This document shows, piece by piece, positions 1-10,687 of a DNA stretch of 64,000 bases. The position numbers and the translations under genes were made by a program. The stretch lies in the NCBI RefSeq assembly GCF_000234665.1, contig NC_018337.1, forward strand, positions 1,186,556-1,250,555. Reading direction: 5' to 3'. Source of the stretch: Leishmania mexicana MHOM/GT/2001/U1103. Taxonomy: Eukaryota > Euglenozoa > Kinetoplastea > Trypanosomatida > Trypanosomatidae. The first letter of the stretch is position 1. Each line of letters begins with the position of its first letter. Under the pieces are notes generated by a model, which saw only the letters and a program-made list of their open reading frames with translations, was not told the DNA's origin and did not search any database.

Positions 1-864
1 CCGTCACGTAAAACCGCCAAGGGGAAAAACGAAGAAAGAAGGGGGATAGGAAACACATTCAACCATCACCCACGACGACGTAAAATGAATGAAAGAAAAG
101 CGAAGCGAAGCAAGTGCGAACACAGCACCTTTAAACGAAAACACACAAACACACAAGCAAAGAAAGGGGAACCGAACGCGGTGATCAGCGGTGTGCGTGC
201 GCGTATCGGTGTAATGCAAGCGCGAGCTAATGTGCGCAAAGGAAAACGTGGAACACACCGAGGAGGCTGCACGGCACCATCTTTGACTCGTTCTGCTGTG
301 AAACGGTGTCTTGGGGACGGAGCGCGCTGTCACGGCGGCACGCTACCGTGGCTTTCGTCCTACTCGATTCTAGCTCTCAGCGGCGGGGGAACATAAAGCT
401 TTTTACGCCTCATATGGTCTGACAGCCCTGCGTAGTGGCAGAGTTGTTCTACATTTCTCTGGTTGCAACGTTGCCAACGGCGCTTCCATGTGCATCCCTC
501 TCTCTCTTCTCTTACCGACGAACCTCGCGGTGCTCATGGGGTGACCGTTTTCCTCCCTGTGCTTCTCGTGCCTCTGTTGGCAAATGATCAGGTGGTGTCT
601 ACCCCGTCGCAGAACGGCGGACTTGTCCAGTCGCCTCCTCACACACGAGTTTCTGTGTAAGTTTTGTGTGTTTTGTGCCTGCGTCGTCGGTGGCGGCTTC
701 CGTGTGGAGACAAGGTCTTGAGTACGTCGAAACCAAGGAAGGCGCACAGACACACCGCTTTGTTTCGCTGTGGGTGGGGTCACCTTGGAAGGAGGGGAGG
801 GGGAGAAGGTTCACCTGCTCCGATCATATTAAAGCAAGTGCACACGTAGCGCGCAAGACGGAGT
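1..864. other. Intergenic: upstream 3' UTR and 5' region of PIP kinase
   Basis: No convincing coding region is present: all open frames are short and of low complexity. The stretch has CA-rich segments and a CT-rich tract near 488-515 followed by AG dinucleotides, which could serve as a polypyrimidine tract and spliced-leader acceptor for the next gene. No tRNA or rRNA gene was recognised. Confidence 0.5.
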
Positions 865-2505
865 ATGCCGCTTAATCGGGAGCTGTTGGCGTCCGTGAAG
901 CTGGAGCCCGTGAGTGACTCGAACTGGGTGGAGGAGGGACATGATAAAGTGAATGACGGTCGCTCCGCCGGCGCGGACGGCTCCCTGCACCCCGCCTCCG
1001 AGGCCGACGAGAATGACGACCAAAACACAGCCACCAAGAATGTTATTCACTGCCTGAAAATAGCACTAGAGCGCGGCATCACGAGCATCTCACTGCCCGA
1101 GAAGCAGCGGCCGTTGAACCCGCAGAAGGACTTTTCGATCGAGTCAACCATGCACTTCAGCGCGTCTCGGCCCGCCAAGGGGGTAGCCTGCTGCGGCGCC
1201 CAAGCCACGGGTGTGAAGGAGGCGCGCAACACACAGATGAAAGATGCCCGCTCGTCCATATTAGGCGGGGTCTACCGGCAAACAAACCGTCCACGAAACG
1301 ACATGTCGCGGATTATCTCCACAGACAATGCCATTTTGAACACCGAGGGCGACCTTGACCGTGACCACGGCGGCTTGACGACTTCCGGTCCAAACTTCGA
1401 TTCATCGTTCGCACGCGCGCGCCGTGCCTATCGCTCACTGACAAGGACGCAGACGTTTGTGGACTTCTCGTCGGATGATGAGGACGATGAGGACGAGGAG
1501 AACATGCCACCAGTGAGCTTTACCTTTACAGATTTTTCGCCCATGTGCTACCGCCACATCCGCGAGTTCTTCAATGTAGATCCGAAGGCGTACTGCGACG
1601 TACTGCGCAACAGCCGCTGGCACAGCATCCCAACACCAGGCAAGTCGGCTGCGCAACTCTTTTTCTGCGGTCGCGATTGGGTGATCAAGACAATGACGGA
1701 ACAGGAGAGCAACTTTCTGCGCAAGATCCTGCACCGGTATTATTATCATGTGCGCGACAACCCTTTCACCTTACTCACACACTTCGTGGGCCACCATTGT
1801 CTTCGCATCGGCACGAAGACGCAAAACTTCATCATTATGCAAAACGTCTTTGCCACCACCAACACGATCCATGAGAAGTTTGACCTGAAGGGCAGCACCA
1901 TCGGCCGCTTTGCCTCGGACGCTGAGAAGCGCCGGACAACGTTCACGCAGAAGGACCTCGATATCAACAGTCCGTTGCATATTGGCCTGGAGCGGCGGAA
2001 TCTGTTGATTGAGCAGATCAAGAAGGATTGCGAGTTTCTGAAGCGATCCATGATCATGGACTACTCATTCCTGATTGGCATACACGTTTTGCCGTCGCTC
2101 GGTGATACCTTGTCCACTGCGACCTCCGGAGGGTCGCTAGGTATGCTGACGCGCACTGTGACGGACGGCACACTGCGCACGAACCCGGGTCTGGGGTACA
2201 CCGGTGGAGGGGAGCGGCCAGATAATTCCGGCGCTGATGGCTCTGAATTGTCGCGCAACGGGTCTAGGCTAGACGGCCGCTGCTTCACGGCTGATCAGGG
2301 TGGCATGATGAGCAACAAGGTGCCTGGACTTCGACAGGAGATATACTACATCGGCATCATTGACATTTTGCAGGAGTACAACGCGCGTAAGGCTCTCGAG
2401 AATGTTGTGTGGGGGTCCCTGTACGATCGAAAGCGCATCTCTTGCGTCCACCCGAACGACTACGCAGGACGGTTCATCGCGTTCATGTCATCCATCATTG
2501 TTTAG
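865..2505 (+). CDS. PIP5K: Phosphatidylinositol-4-phosphate 5-kinase-like protein (PIPK family)
   Basis: The 546-aa protein carries a full PIPK catalytic domain (about 217-545). Visible motifs are the ATP-binding lysine in VIKTMTEQE (K275), DLKGS (340-344), MDYSFLIG (398-405), the metal-binding IID (498-500) and a C-terminal VHPNDYAGRF segment matching the family's conserved VxxPxxYAxRF end. The N-terminal 200 residues are not recognisable apart from an acidic run at 203-212. A low-complexity Ser/Gly-rich insert of about 75 residues lies between MDYS and IID, where many PIPKs have a variable loop. Family role: phosphorylation of phosphatidylinositol phosphates to make PI(4,5)P2, at the plasma membrane or endomembranes. 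The T. brucei PIP5K gene lies, from memory, next to TAC40, as the equivalent gene does here. Substrate choice (4P or 5P) cannot be read with certainty. Confidence 0.88.
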   Translation: MPLNRELLASVKLEPVSDSNWVEEGHDKVNDGRSAGADGSLHPASEADENDDQNTATKNVIHCLKIALERGITSISLPEKQRPLNPQKDFSIESTMHFSASRPAKGVACCGAQATGVKEARNTQMKDARSSILGGVYRQTNRPRNDMSRIISTDNAILNTEGDLDRDHGGLTTSGPNFDSSFARARRAYRSLTRTQTFVDFSSDDEDDEDEENMPPVSFTFTDFSPMCYRHIREFFNVDPKAYCDVLRNSRWHSIPTPGKSAAQLFFCGRDWVIKTMTEQESNFLRKILHRYYYHVRDNPFTLLTHFVGHHCLRIGTKTQNFIIMQNVFATTNTIHEKFDLKGSTIGRFASDAEKRRTTFTQKDLDINSPLHIGLERRNLLIEQIKKDCEFLKRSMIMDYSFLIGIHVLPSLGDTLSTATSGGSLGMLTRTVTDGTLRTNPGLGYTGGGERPDNSGADGSELSRNGSRLDGRCFTADQGGMMSNKVPGLRQEIYYIGIIDILQEYNARKALENVVWGSLYDRKRISCVHPNDYAGRFIAFMSSIIV

Positions 2506-3917
2506 CCCAGCCTGATGGCTGCACCCGGGGGTATGCGGCGAACCCCCGGGAGAGTGCAACAGGAGTGCGGGAGATACCCCAAAAAACCGTGTCTGTGGCG
2601 GGCACAGCACCGCGCGGTACATCGTCTCTGTGCACTCTAATGGAAATCTTTCAGTCTTTTTCTCTGTGTGCATGTGCTTTCGTCGATCCACATCTCCGCC
2701 ACAGGCTGTGCGAGTGCGTGGCAGAGAACAAAACCAAAAGGCTGACCACATCCGCGGTCTTGTGCCAGCGCCCAGGCACGCGCAGACGTGTGCAACTGCA
2801 TGATTACGTGCGAAAAAAAAATGTACCAGAACCTGTACTGTACTTGTCCTTTTCTTTTGAGTGCCATGTGAGCAGGCTGCGCTTGCTTGCTTTCAGCACC
2901 CTTTCCTCCCCCTCGTCTGGAGTGGTTTGTCGGCTCATCCCAGATCAACCGGACAGCGAAGATAGTAAGGGCAACGACGATGATGAAAAGCTTCCGGGCA
3001 CCATTCCTCTGCACATCTTCGCCATTACCCCTTTTCTTTCGTTCGTGCCTGGGCCATTTCGTATTTTTGTCGTGACGTTCATCCTGCTGTAAGACAGAGC
3101 GGAACCCCAGGCTGTACCGACGAGTATGCTCAGGAACAAGCGCAGCGGTGCCTGACTTTGGTGACGCACCTTGCTCCTCCCTTCTTTTGCCCGCTTTCGC
3201 AGCGGATGCGCTCACTTCGCCACGTGCGTGTGGCATTGATGAGCCCACGGCGACGCTCTCCACTCGTCACCGCACCTTTCATGCATACGCGTCTTTTCAT
3301 TTTGTCACTCTCTCTCCCCCTCCTCGCATCTTTCGCATTGCCGTTTACATGACGCTCCCGTCGCTGTCCCCGATCCTTTTCTTGGGCACGGCAACACAAG
3401 CGAACCCACACCGTCCGTCCACGCCTCTCCTTCCTTTTTGTTTCTTACCGCTGAGGCACATATACAGGCGTGTGTCGGCTCCTTCGCAACCCTCCTGTCA
3501 ACACATGTAACTGCCTCCCCACCCCGCAGTCACGCTGTACTCCATAGATCATCTGTGAACCACATTCAATCACCGAAACACACATACACACACACACACG
3601 ACGCGCACGTGCACCACCGTATAGCCTCCCGCTCCACTTCCCACTCGGCTTGCCGCTCCTCTGCTATCGTCTTTCCGTCTGTCGGGCTCTCTGCACGTCT
3701 CCGAGGTTCTGATAGCTGGCTAGTGGTTCTGGCGATCTCTCTCTCGTTCGGTTTTCGCGTCTCCCGCGTCACTCATCGCAGCGTCGCTTGTCTGCACAAT
3801 CCCGTGAAACGAGAGCGCACAGCCCTTGCAGCTTTCTCGCGTCTCCTGAAATAGGTCTGTTCCCCTTCGTGGCTCTACACCTTTCCGTTTTTTTTTCGAC
3901 TCATAGACCTAGCAGCT
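2506..3917. other. Intergenic between PIP kinase and TAC40-like gene
   Basis: About 1.4 kb without a credible gene. An open frame running past the kinase stop (to about 3092) is Ser/Cys-rich without domain character and is best read as 3' UTR. A CA-repeat lies near 3581-3600. The end holds the polypyrimidine tract preceding the next gene. Confidence 0.55.
3881..3906 (+). promoter_or_regulatory. Candidate spliced-leader acceptor for the TAC40-like gene
   Basis: A T-rich pyrimidine tract (3881-3899) is followed by the first AG at 3905-3906 and others at 3912-3915, just before the ATG at 3918. This has the arrangement of a trans-splice acceptor. The implied 5' UTR would be very short (about 11 nt), so an upstream acceptor is possible. 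Confidence 0.4.
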
Positions 3918-5111
3918 ATGGAGGCCCCAAGCACCCTCAACAACTACCTCTCCTTAGTTGATGACTTCTTCCGCAAGACGTTCCGCGACGATATGTGCCT
4001 CTTCGTGGCCCTGAAATCGCGGCAGTACTCGGAGTCTATCCTTGGCGTGAATATGTTCGCAAAGAATGCGGCCGCCGTGTCTGCCGATGCGCCGCCCGCC
4101 GCGGCGATGGAGTCTGCGAGCAAGCTAGCAGCCGCGGACGTCCTCTCTGCGACCGACAAACCTACAACGTACGTCAGCAATTTTCTCTCTATCTCACCCC
4201 GAATGGCGCTTCACCGCGACGGCAAGGCGGATGGCAAGATGAAGGTAGCCTACGAGTTTTCTGTGCCGCGCGTGTGCCGACTGCAGCAGGCGCTCACTCT
4301 GAATAGCCGCGGCGCCGTCACCGTGGTGGGCAGCGTGAAGGAACTTATGGAAGGCCTCACCGCCGGTGTGCGGGCGTCGGTGAATACCCTCATGCCGGCC
4401 TCCGAGGACGTGACGGTCGGCCACGTGCACTACCAACGCGGCGACAAGTACTCGTCTCTCCGCTATCAGCGGAATGGCCTGGGAAGTAGCAACCTTCTGT
4501 TGGACTGCGGCATCACCTTCTTCAACCTCCTCCTCGGTGCGGGATTCGAGCGGCGGCAGCTCTCTTTCCTGGAGCAGAAAGAGGGTTCTGGGCAGCTGGA
4601 CGTCATGTATGTCGGCGCCGGCTTCACGGGCGTGAACTGGTCCATTGCCACTAAAATAGTACGCTTGAACGACGCCTGGTCCAACGCGCGCCTGGCGGTG
4701 CTGCAACGCCTGTCTTCGACCACCGCTGTGGCTTGCCAGTACAACTTTGACCTTATCGATACCGTCGCCAAGGTGTCGCTCGGCTTCACCCAAGGGATCC
4801 AGCTGCGTGTACCCATGCTTATCCACACCAAGAGCAACGCTCCGGTATCAGCGAGCGCCTCTAGGGCCGCGCCTTCGTCGCCATCCGCCCTGCAAGTAGA
4901 CGGGCCGTCGGTGGCGATGATTCCTGCGTGGAGTACTCCTCTCCCCCTGCTACTAGCAGCCAAGGCCGAGAGTGATGGCAACTGCTCAGCGACGCTGCGC
5001 GGGCTCTTTAACAACTCCATCCGCTGGGGCATAGTGATGCACACGAACCTATTAGATGACAAGCCCGTGCTCAAGTACGGCCTCACCCTCTCGATGGAGT
5101 ACGAATCGTAG
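3918..5111 (+). CDS. TAC40: Mitochondrial outer-membrane beta-barrel protein, TAC40-like (VDAC/Tom40 superfamily)
   Basis: The 397-aa protein has no signal peptide or hydrophobic helix. Instead it shows many short alternating polar/hydrophobic stretches ending in a C-terminal strand, KYGLTLSMEYES, typical of porin/Tom40-type barrels. The N-terminus (YLSLVDDFFRKTFRDD) resembles the amphipathic N-terminal segment of this superfamily. In T. brucei, TAC40 is an outer-membrane barrel of the tripartite attachment complex, which links the kinetoplast DNA to the basal body for segregation. The assignment rests on barrel character, length and the PIP5K-adjacent position (the two T. brucei genes are neighbours as recalled). 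A different barrel such as ATOM40 or a VDAC-like protein remains possible. An Ala/Ser-rich loop (about 306-322) interrupts the C-terminal third. Confidence 0.68.
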   Translation: MEAPSTLNNYLSLVDDFFRKTFRDDMCLFVALKSRQYSESILGVNMFAKNAAAVSADAPPAAAMESASKLAAADVLSATDKPTTYVSNFLSISPRMALHRDGKADGKMKVAYEFSVPRVCRLQQALTLNSRGAVTVVGSVKELMEGLTAGVRASVNTLMPASEDVTVGHVHYQRGDKYSSLRYQRNGLGSSNLLLDCGITFFNLLLGAGFERRQLSFLEQKEGSGQLDVMYVGAGFTGVNWSIATKIVRLNDAWSNARLAVLQRLSSTTAVACQYNFDLIDTVAKVSLGFTQGIQLRVPMLIHTKSNAPVSASASRAAPSSPSALQVDGPSVAMIPAWSTPLPLLLAAKAESDGNCSATLRGLFNNSIRWGIVMHTNLLDDKPVLKYGLTLSMEYES

Positions 5112-5399
5112 TGTGGACATCCCTCTCGGATGCTGGTGCCGAAGCACGTTTGGCCAGGCATGCCCACCCACCGTGTTCGTCAAAACAGCCGCGACAGAGG
5201 CGAGCACAACGATCTGCTTGTTTTTTTTCAGTGTTGGTGGGGCGTTTGTCGGTGTTCGTCATGCTGCCCCTCCAAGTCCATGCCTGTACACGAACACCGA
5301 GTGAGAATATCCGTTGACGGTACAACATAGAGAGAGAGCGTAGCAATATGTGCGCTCGACTGCGTATCGTTCTCGGGAACGCGTGATGCGCCCAGCATC
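5112..5399. other. 3' flank of TAC40-like gene
   Basis: Short non-coding stretch with a T-run near 5221-5228 and a GA-rich segment near 5329-5338. No feature was recognised. Confidence 0.4.
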
Positions 5400-7062
5400 G
5401 TCGTCGCAATCGTGCAGCCTTTTCTTCGTTTTCGGTTGTATACCGCGCCGACGTCATCTGCCCTTCTCTCCCGCACTCCTGAAGCCCTGCCATGCAGGCC
5501 ACCGTACCGTGGAGACCCTCTGGAGGGTGGCGCGGTGGACACTCGAGCACATGGTGGAGCTGGGGGACCCACTCAAAGCGCAGTGCAAACTTTTTCATGC
5601 GCGGCATCGCAGCCAGTCGCTCCTCTCTGTTGTACGCCCCGTGCGTGGAAGAGGACCGCCGCCGCCTCCCACCCCACCCCCTTCATTCCCACCTTCTCGC
5701 CGCGGACCTTCAGCCGATGCGCTGCATTCGGCGACACGCTGGAGGGGTTTTCAAAACATCCACGGCCCGACTTGTCGAGCTGAGGGTGGAATACCCGCAC
5801 GACTGTGGGGTCCGTGAAGAAGTGTTCACCGCTCTTGCTAGGTGCCACTGCCTGGATCAGAGGTACTTATGGCGTCGTCGCGTGGTGGATACACCCAACA
5901 AAGCAGGCGCCGGAGAGCTGCTCGAGGAGGCCGGTCTCCTACCCCTCAGCTGCGTAGCGCTGGTGCGCCACGTCCACCTGCGTCTCGCCGCAGCCATGCG
6001 AGGGGAAGCTACCAGCGCGCATTTTGGCGCGGCAAATGTGCATGCCGGATTACGGTGTGGTCACAACGCTACGGCAGTTCTCATGCGCTGGTGTACAGGC
6101 ATCGACGACACCCCTCGGAGGTGCGCACGCAGACAGACACCACACCAGGCACGACGACAGGGGGTGCGACCCGCTTGCTTGCCGCCATCGAGCTAAGCGT
6201 GGACCAATTCGTCTGGTACTTGACCTGCTGTGAAGAGGGCTGCGTTCAGCACGAGACAGAGAAGATCAGGTGTGGTTGCTACTCTTGCGGACGCGGTATT
6301 GCTGCACATGGCGCTCAACACAGGGGCCATACCGATGAAGGCATGCTGCTATGTGTCTCTGCCCAAAATGCCGGCACTAGGTGGCCGTCGCGTGCGTCGC
6401 TCCTTCTCGATTGCCTGTGGCGATGGCGGATTGGTGCTCAGCGGCCAAGTTCACAAACTTGCGAGATGAGCAACTTCAGAAGCGCTGACAGCGACAGCCC
6501 TCCCACACCGGAGGAGCACGGGTGCTGAGCTTACGAGGCGACCGGAGTCGATACTTGCCCAGCCCTGCACGGGCACCCGTGTGCAGTCTGGATTCCTGCA
6601 ACGGCGGCTGACTGGCAGCGACAACGTGGGGGTGCAGGTGCTGTGCTGCCCACTGCCTCGGCTAGAACTGCGGCATCCCCAGGCCCGCCAGTGCGTCCGC
6701 CCCCGTCTGTGGTTGCGACGAGGGCGTCCGACCGTGGGGTGGTGCCCGGTATGCTACGTGGGTTTTGGCGGGTCGCTGGAGGCTGACAGCGCACCTCGTT
6801 TCACGCTATGGTGTTGCACGCCGCGGCCTGAGGCGCCTTCCTGCTTGAGCTCATCCGGCATGGGCGTCGGCCCTCATCCCCCCCTACCGTGTTACCCGCA
6901 GGACGGACACGACCGCCACTGCCGTGGAGCAGGACCCTGGACGCTGCCCGGTGCAGCTGCAGCCGGCTCTCGCCCTAGACGACCAGGATGTGGGCGTAGC
7001 GTGACAGGGACAGGGTGAGCTGTGGTTGTGCGTGCGTATAGTTGTGGGTGTTGCGCTGTGTT
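5400..7062 (+). mobile_element. Degenerate ingi/L1Tc-type retroposon (DIRE-like), RT C-terminal part to 3' end
   Basis: Frames broken by stops and shifts hold remnants of a non-LTR retrotransposon ORF. Around 5540-5640 one frame reads KAQCKLFHARHRSQSLL, like the region after the reverse-transcriptase core. Around 5790-5990 another frame contains LLEEAGLLPLSCVAL, resembling the E-A-x-L-x-P-L segment downstream of the RT domain in ingi-clade proteins. Near 6750 a possible C-x2-C finger remnant (WCPVCYVGF) occurs. The 3' end (about 6815-7062) is a repeat also found at about 14.2 and 36.5 kb. No intact ORF remains. Leishmania genomes are known to contain only such degenerate ingi-related elements. 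The 5' boundary is approximate. Confidence 0.55.
6815..7062 (+). repeat. Repeat family B copy 1 (retroposon 3' end)
   Basis: From about 6819 (gccgcggcctgaggcgcc) to about 7062 the sequence is almost identical to 14262-14490 and 36537-36782. It is probably the 3' terminal part of the decayed element. This copy and the 36.5-kb copy share about 20 bases more at the 3' edge than the 14.2-kb copy. One frame ends in all copies with VEQDPGRCPVQLQPALAL before a stop in two of the three (the third has a substitution near there). Confidence 0.8.
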
Positions 7063-8268
7063 CAAGGAGCAGCCGATATGCGGAAAGTCAGCGCTGGCTT
7101 TGCCATATGTTCTTTGCTGGGTGCTGCTGTGAGAAGAAGTGGTCGTGCCGCAGCTGGTTTAACTCATCTCGTTCGATCGCTGCGCTACAGGGGACATGTG
7201 CGGCGTCGTTGGCGTGTGTTTTGTTTGTTGTCGTGTTGTTAGTTGCGTTTTTTTTTGTGTGAGGTTTGCGCGGAACGATTTATCGCCCGTCACCAGAAGC
7301 GGGGGGCGTGTTACGAGCGGGCCCTTGTGATGGTTGTGGTGTGTGTGTATGTAGGTCTCGGTCGTTCGATGTCCAGTGACGAGTCTAGGTCTTTCCTTTT
7401 GTATGGGTAGGGAGCTTATCATGGTTTCTGTGACGAAATCGAGGAATGGAGCGCCTTGCGGAGAATTTTTTCCGGTCAAGTTCTACCTACTGGTGGCTGA
7501 CATCCTTTGCGCTTTTCTCCGATGCGTGAAACCGTGTGACGGTTGTTCTCTAGTATATTACCACTCTCTCTCTTCAAAGATGCAGACAAAGTAGGTGCTC
7601 CCGGGTTGCCTTCTTCTTCCGCACATCCCCTCTCATCTGCCTCTGACAATGTGCAATCTTGCGCTCCCTACCCCTTGCCCTATTACTGCCTCCTCCCATT
7701 CCCACCTCTTTTCCTGTTTGCGTGAGCGTTCATGCATGCGGGTTAGTCACTTTATTCTCTGACTTGACCGCAGCGAAGCTCGTGTTCGTGAGCCCTCCTG
7801 AGCTGGGTAATCATAAAGCTCGGCTACACACGCACTCACCGTCTCACCTGCTGGCGTAAACCGACAACGGCAGACGGATGGCCGCCTTCGAATGAAGAAG
7901 GCAGAGTACTAGCAGAGGTCTCCGTAACGTAGAGGGAAAGGTAGAGGGTGTGAACGTACCCACCACCACTTTTCTCGTCACATCCACGGCTCAAGCGTGA
8001 CAGGCGTGCACGTGTAGTTACGGGACACAGTTCTTGCCCGTTGCAAGCACACAGACAAAATACACACGCAGAGAAAAGCCGTGCTGAGTGGCGAGTAAAA
8101 CGCGCTGTGTCGTTGTCTCGATTGAGTGCGCGAGAATCCACGAGGCAGCGATATCGTCTTTTCGATCCGACCTCCTCCCTCCCCTTCCCCCAAAAAGGGA
8201 TACACCACAGTTGAGCAGCACCCATTATCCACCACTGGGTGCTCCAGCAGGCAAAGAGGAATCGCATC
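7063..8268. other. Intergenic upstream of the P-loop kinase gene
   Basis: About 1.2 kb of GT-rich (7200-7370) and CT-rich (7600-7720) DNA. No credible gene in either strand. Contains presumptive UTR and processing signals only. Confidence 0.45.
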
Positions 8269-9018
8269 ATGTCTGGGGTAGTCACAGCCCTTGTAAAGCG
8301 ACACCCTCTTCTGAGTGAGTCACGGGTACGCACCGTGGTCGTGTCCGTCTTTTGCTTTCTCCTGGCTATCGCTCTTCGTCTGCTATTCCGCTACGCGCAA
8401 CTGTCACCGAAGCACACGAAGAGAATCAGCGGCAGAAGCAGCCGCGGCGCAAAGGAGAAGAAGGAGCACGGCAAGAACCATGGCGGTAGCCAAAGTGGTG
8501 GCGGGGGCGGCAACTCCTCGAAGCGGAAAAAAACGGACCCGTCGCTGCCCACAGTTCTCATGCTAATTGGCATGCATGGCAGTGGAAAGAGTTTCTGGGC
8601 GAAGCGGTACACCGAGATTGTGCACAAATCGTATGTCATTATCTCCTCCGATGCCATCCGTAGCCGTCTTACCGGCACCATCAACAATTACACGAGAGAG
8701 GGCGAGGTTGAAGCGAATATCCTGAAGGAGGTGATGCACACGTTGGAACTGCGGCGCAGCTGCATCGTCGACGACTGCCAACACAATCTATCCCTAGAAT
8801 TCCGGGCAAAGCTGAGGGCGTTAGCACCCGATGGAAAGGTGAATCGTGTGGTGAAGATCTTCTCTGTGAAGCCGTCTTACGCAATGATGCGCATACAGAG
8901 CGATATAGAGGAGGGGACAGCGCGCTACGCACCTACTATGGTGGAGCTTGAGAAGCAGGGAGAGCGGGTGGCGGAGTTCGAGGCGACAAACACGGATGAT
9001 GACTGGGTGCAGAACTGA
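8269..9018 (+). CDS. Membrane-anchored P-loop kinase (T4 polynucleotide-kinase / AAA_33-like)
   Basis: The first ATG (8269) gives 249 aa; an in-frame GTG 30 bases upstream is not a likely start. Residues 20-42 form one transmembrane helix, followed by a basic Gly/Ser/Lys-rich linker (about 48-90). The kinase part follows: Walker A GMHGSGKS (101-108), ISSDAIRSRLTG (125-136) matching the D-x-x-R segment of PNK-like kinases, VDDCQHN (167-173) as the following strand, and a C-terminal APTMVELEKQGERVAEFE helix. The family phosphorylates nucleic-acid ends, nucleotides or small molecules; the substrate is unknown here. The anchor places the kinase on a membrane, with a cytosolic or organellar facing catalytic domain. 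Confidence 0.72.
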   Translation: MSGVVTALVKRHPLLSESRVRTVVVSVFCFLLAIALRLLFRYAQLSPKHTKRISGRSSRGAKEKKEHGKNHGGSQSGGGGGNSSKRKKTDPSLPTVLMLIGMHGSGKSFWAKRYTEIVHKSYVIISSDAIRSRLTGTINNYTREGEVEANILKEVMHTLELRRSCIVDDCQHNLSLEFRAKLRALAPDGKVNRVVKIFSVKPSYAMMRIQSDIEEGTARYAPTMVELEKQGERVAEFEATNTDDDWVQN

Positions 9019-10687
9019 GTGATGGCTGATGACATGCCACTGTACAAGTGCCGGAAGACGTTTGTGTTCTCACCGCGGAGATTTCGCACAGACACACACG
9101 TACACACATGCGTACAAAACCTCATCTGAGCCTTGTAGTGAACTGTCGCTGTGTTTCTTCTTTGTTTTCGGCGGAGCAGCAGCCAAAGGAAGGCAGACAC
9201 GCCGTAGCTCCTGTATTATTATTCTCCTTGTGTCATGTGAGCTCTCTCCTCTGCTGCAGTGCCTCGTATCTGCCTCTCTCCGCTGTGACGCAGGTGTACG
9301 TTTCTGTCTGTATATCTGTGTGTGTGTGCGTGCGCCTGCGAGAAGTTACCACCTTGGTTGTCTCTGTCGTCTAAAAGCCTCCTGTGTCGTCTGAGACTGA
9401 TGGCGTGGCGTCATTGTGTGTGTGTGTGTGACCGGTGCTGTTTTTTTTTTTTACGGTCTCTCCTTTGTTGCTTCTTTGACTGGTACTTTCACTTGGATCT
9501 GCATGATGTTGTTCTTACTACCCTCCTCCCACCTACCTCCCGATGGCGACGTTCGCTTCTCTTGTGTCCTTTCTCTTAGATCATGGTCATTAACCCAAGA
9601 AAACAGTGGCGAAGAGTTCGTCCATCAGACTGGCATGCGGCAGTCGAGCTGATGGACAACGCTCGTTGCGATAACTTTGCTCGCTCTCTCATACACGTCT
9701 CCCTGTTACTCCCTCGGTGGACTGGTAGCTGCCATCCTCGAGCTGGCAGACAGGGTGCCGTGTCTGCATGGGCTGACGACTGACCTCGCCGTCACGTCGA
9801 CATGTGCTCTCCTCTCTTTCTCTTCGTAGAGGCGGGAGAGAAAGAAACGGCGCGGGTAATTGTTGTGCATTATGCCGAGCCCCCTACTCTTTGATATCAC
9901 TTCCCTATGAAATGCGCTGCTCGCACTCCGGCTTCTGCGAGTGCTTCTCCCCTGCCGCCCGTCTACCCCCCCCCCCACCAATGCCGTCGCTCTCCCTCCA
10001 CCCTTTCCCGCAAAAAACCGTCGACACATTACGACAGTTCCTCGCCTCGCCTTCTCCCTCAGCGTGCGTGTTGATGTGAAGCCACTTGCACAAGAGCATC
10101 CTTACCTCCCACCGCTGTTTCTTCGTTCGGTCACACTCACCTTTGTTTTTTGTTGTTGTTTCTGCGTCACTGTCTGCCGTTTCGTTGATTGCTTTTTTCA
10201 TACTCCAATGGTGCCCAGCTGTAGTCGACTCCGCTGGTCCACTCTCTTTCTGTGATAGTTGTGGTTGAACAAGTTTTTTTTTCTTCGCTCATCTTGTCCA
10301 TTTTATTATTATTATTTCGGCCACCCAGGAAGAAGGGGGACACCAACATCCTCGTGGGGACCAGTTCAGAGAGACAGGGAAAAATCGCACGTCGCCTCTG
10401 CCTGCCACACTCTCCCCTCCTCCGTTCTCCTGCGGCTCATCCGCCCACCCAACCTCCCTACACACACGCACCCACATACACACACGGTTGTGAGGCGTAG
10501 ACCTCCTGAGCTCTCTCCTCACTAAAAAAAAGAAAAAACAGCGGGAAGTCCTTTGATCACTTTTTGTGTTCTCTTGGCACCGTAGCGTGTGCGTGCGTGT
10601 TCTCGAAGGAGAATCGAGCCCTTGACTGTCATCAAAAATAGAATAACGCGCACCAGCCGAAGAGAAAAGATTGCATCAGCATCTACC
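9019..10687. other. Intergenic upstream of LPG2
   Basis: About 1.7 kb with GT repeats (9312-9325, 9416-9429), T-runs (9440-9452), a C-run (9967-9977) and TTA repeats (10301-10315). No credible coding region. Several pyrimidine tracts could act in trans-splicing of LPG2, but none stands out. Confidence 0.45.

Noticed and set aside
2409..3092. 227-codon open frame overlapping the PIP kinase 3' end
   Set aside because: Different frame from the complete kinase, starts inside it, and lacks domain character; treated as 3' UTR.
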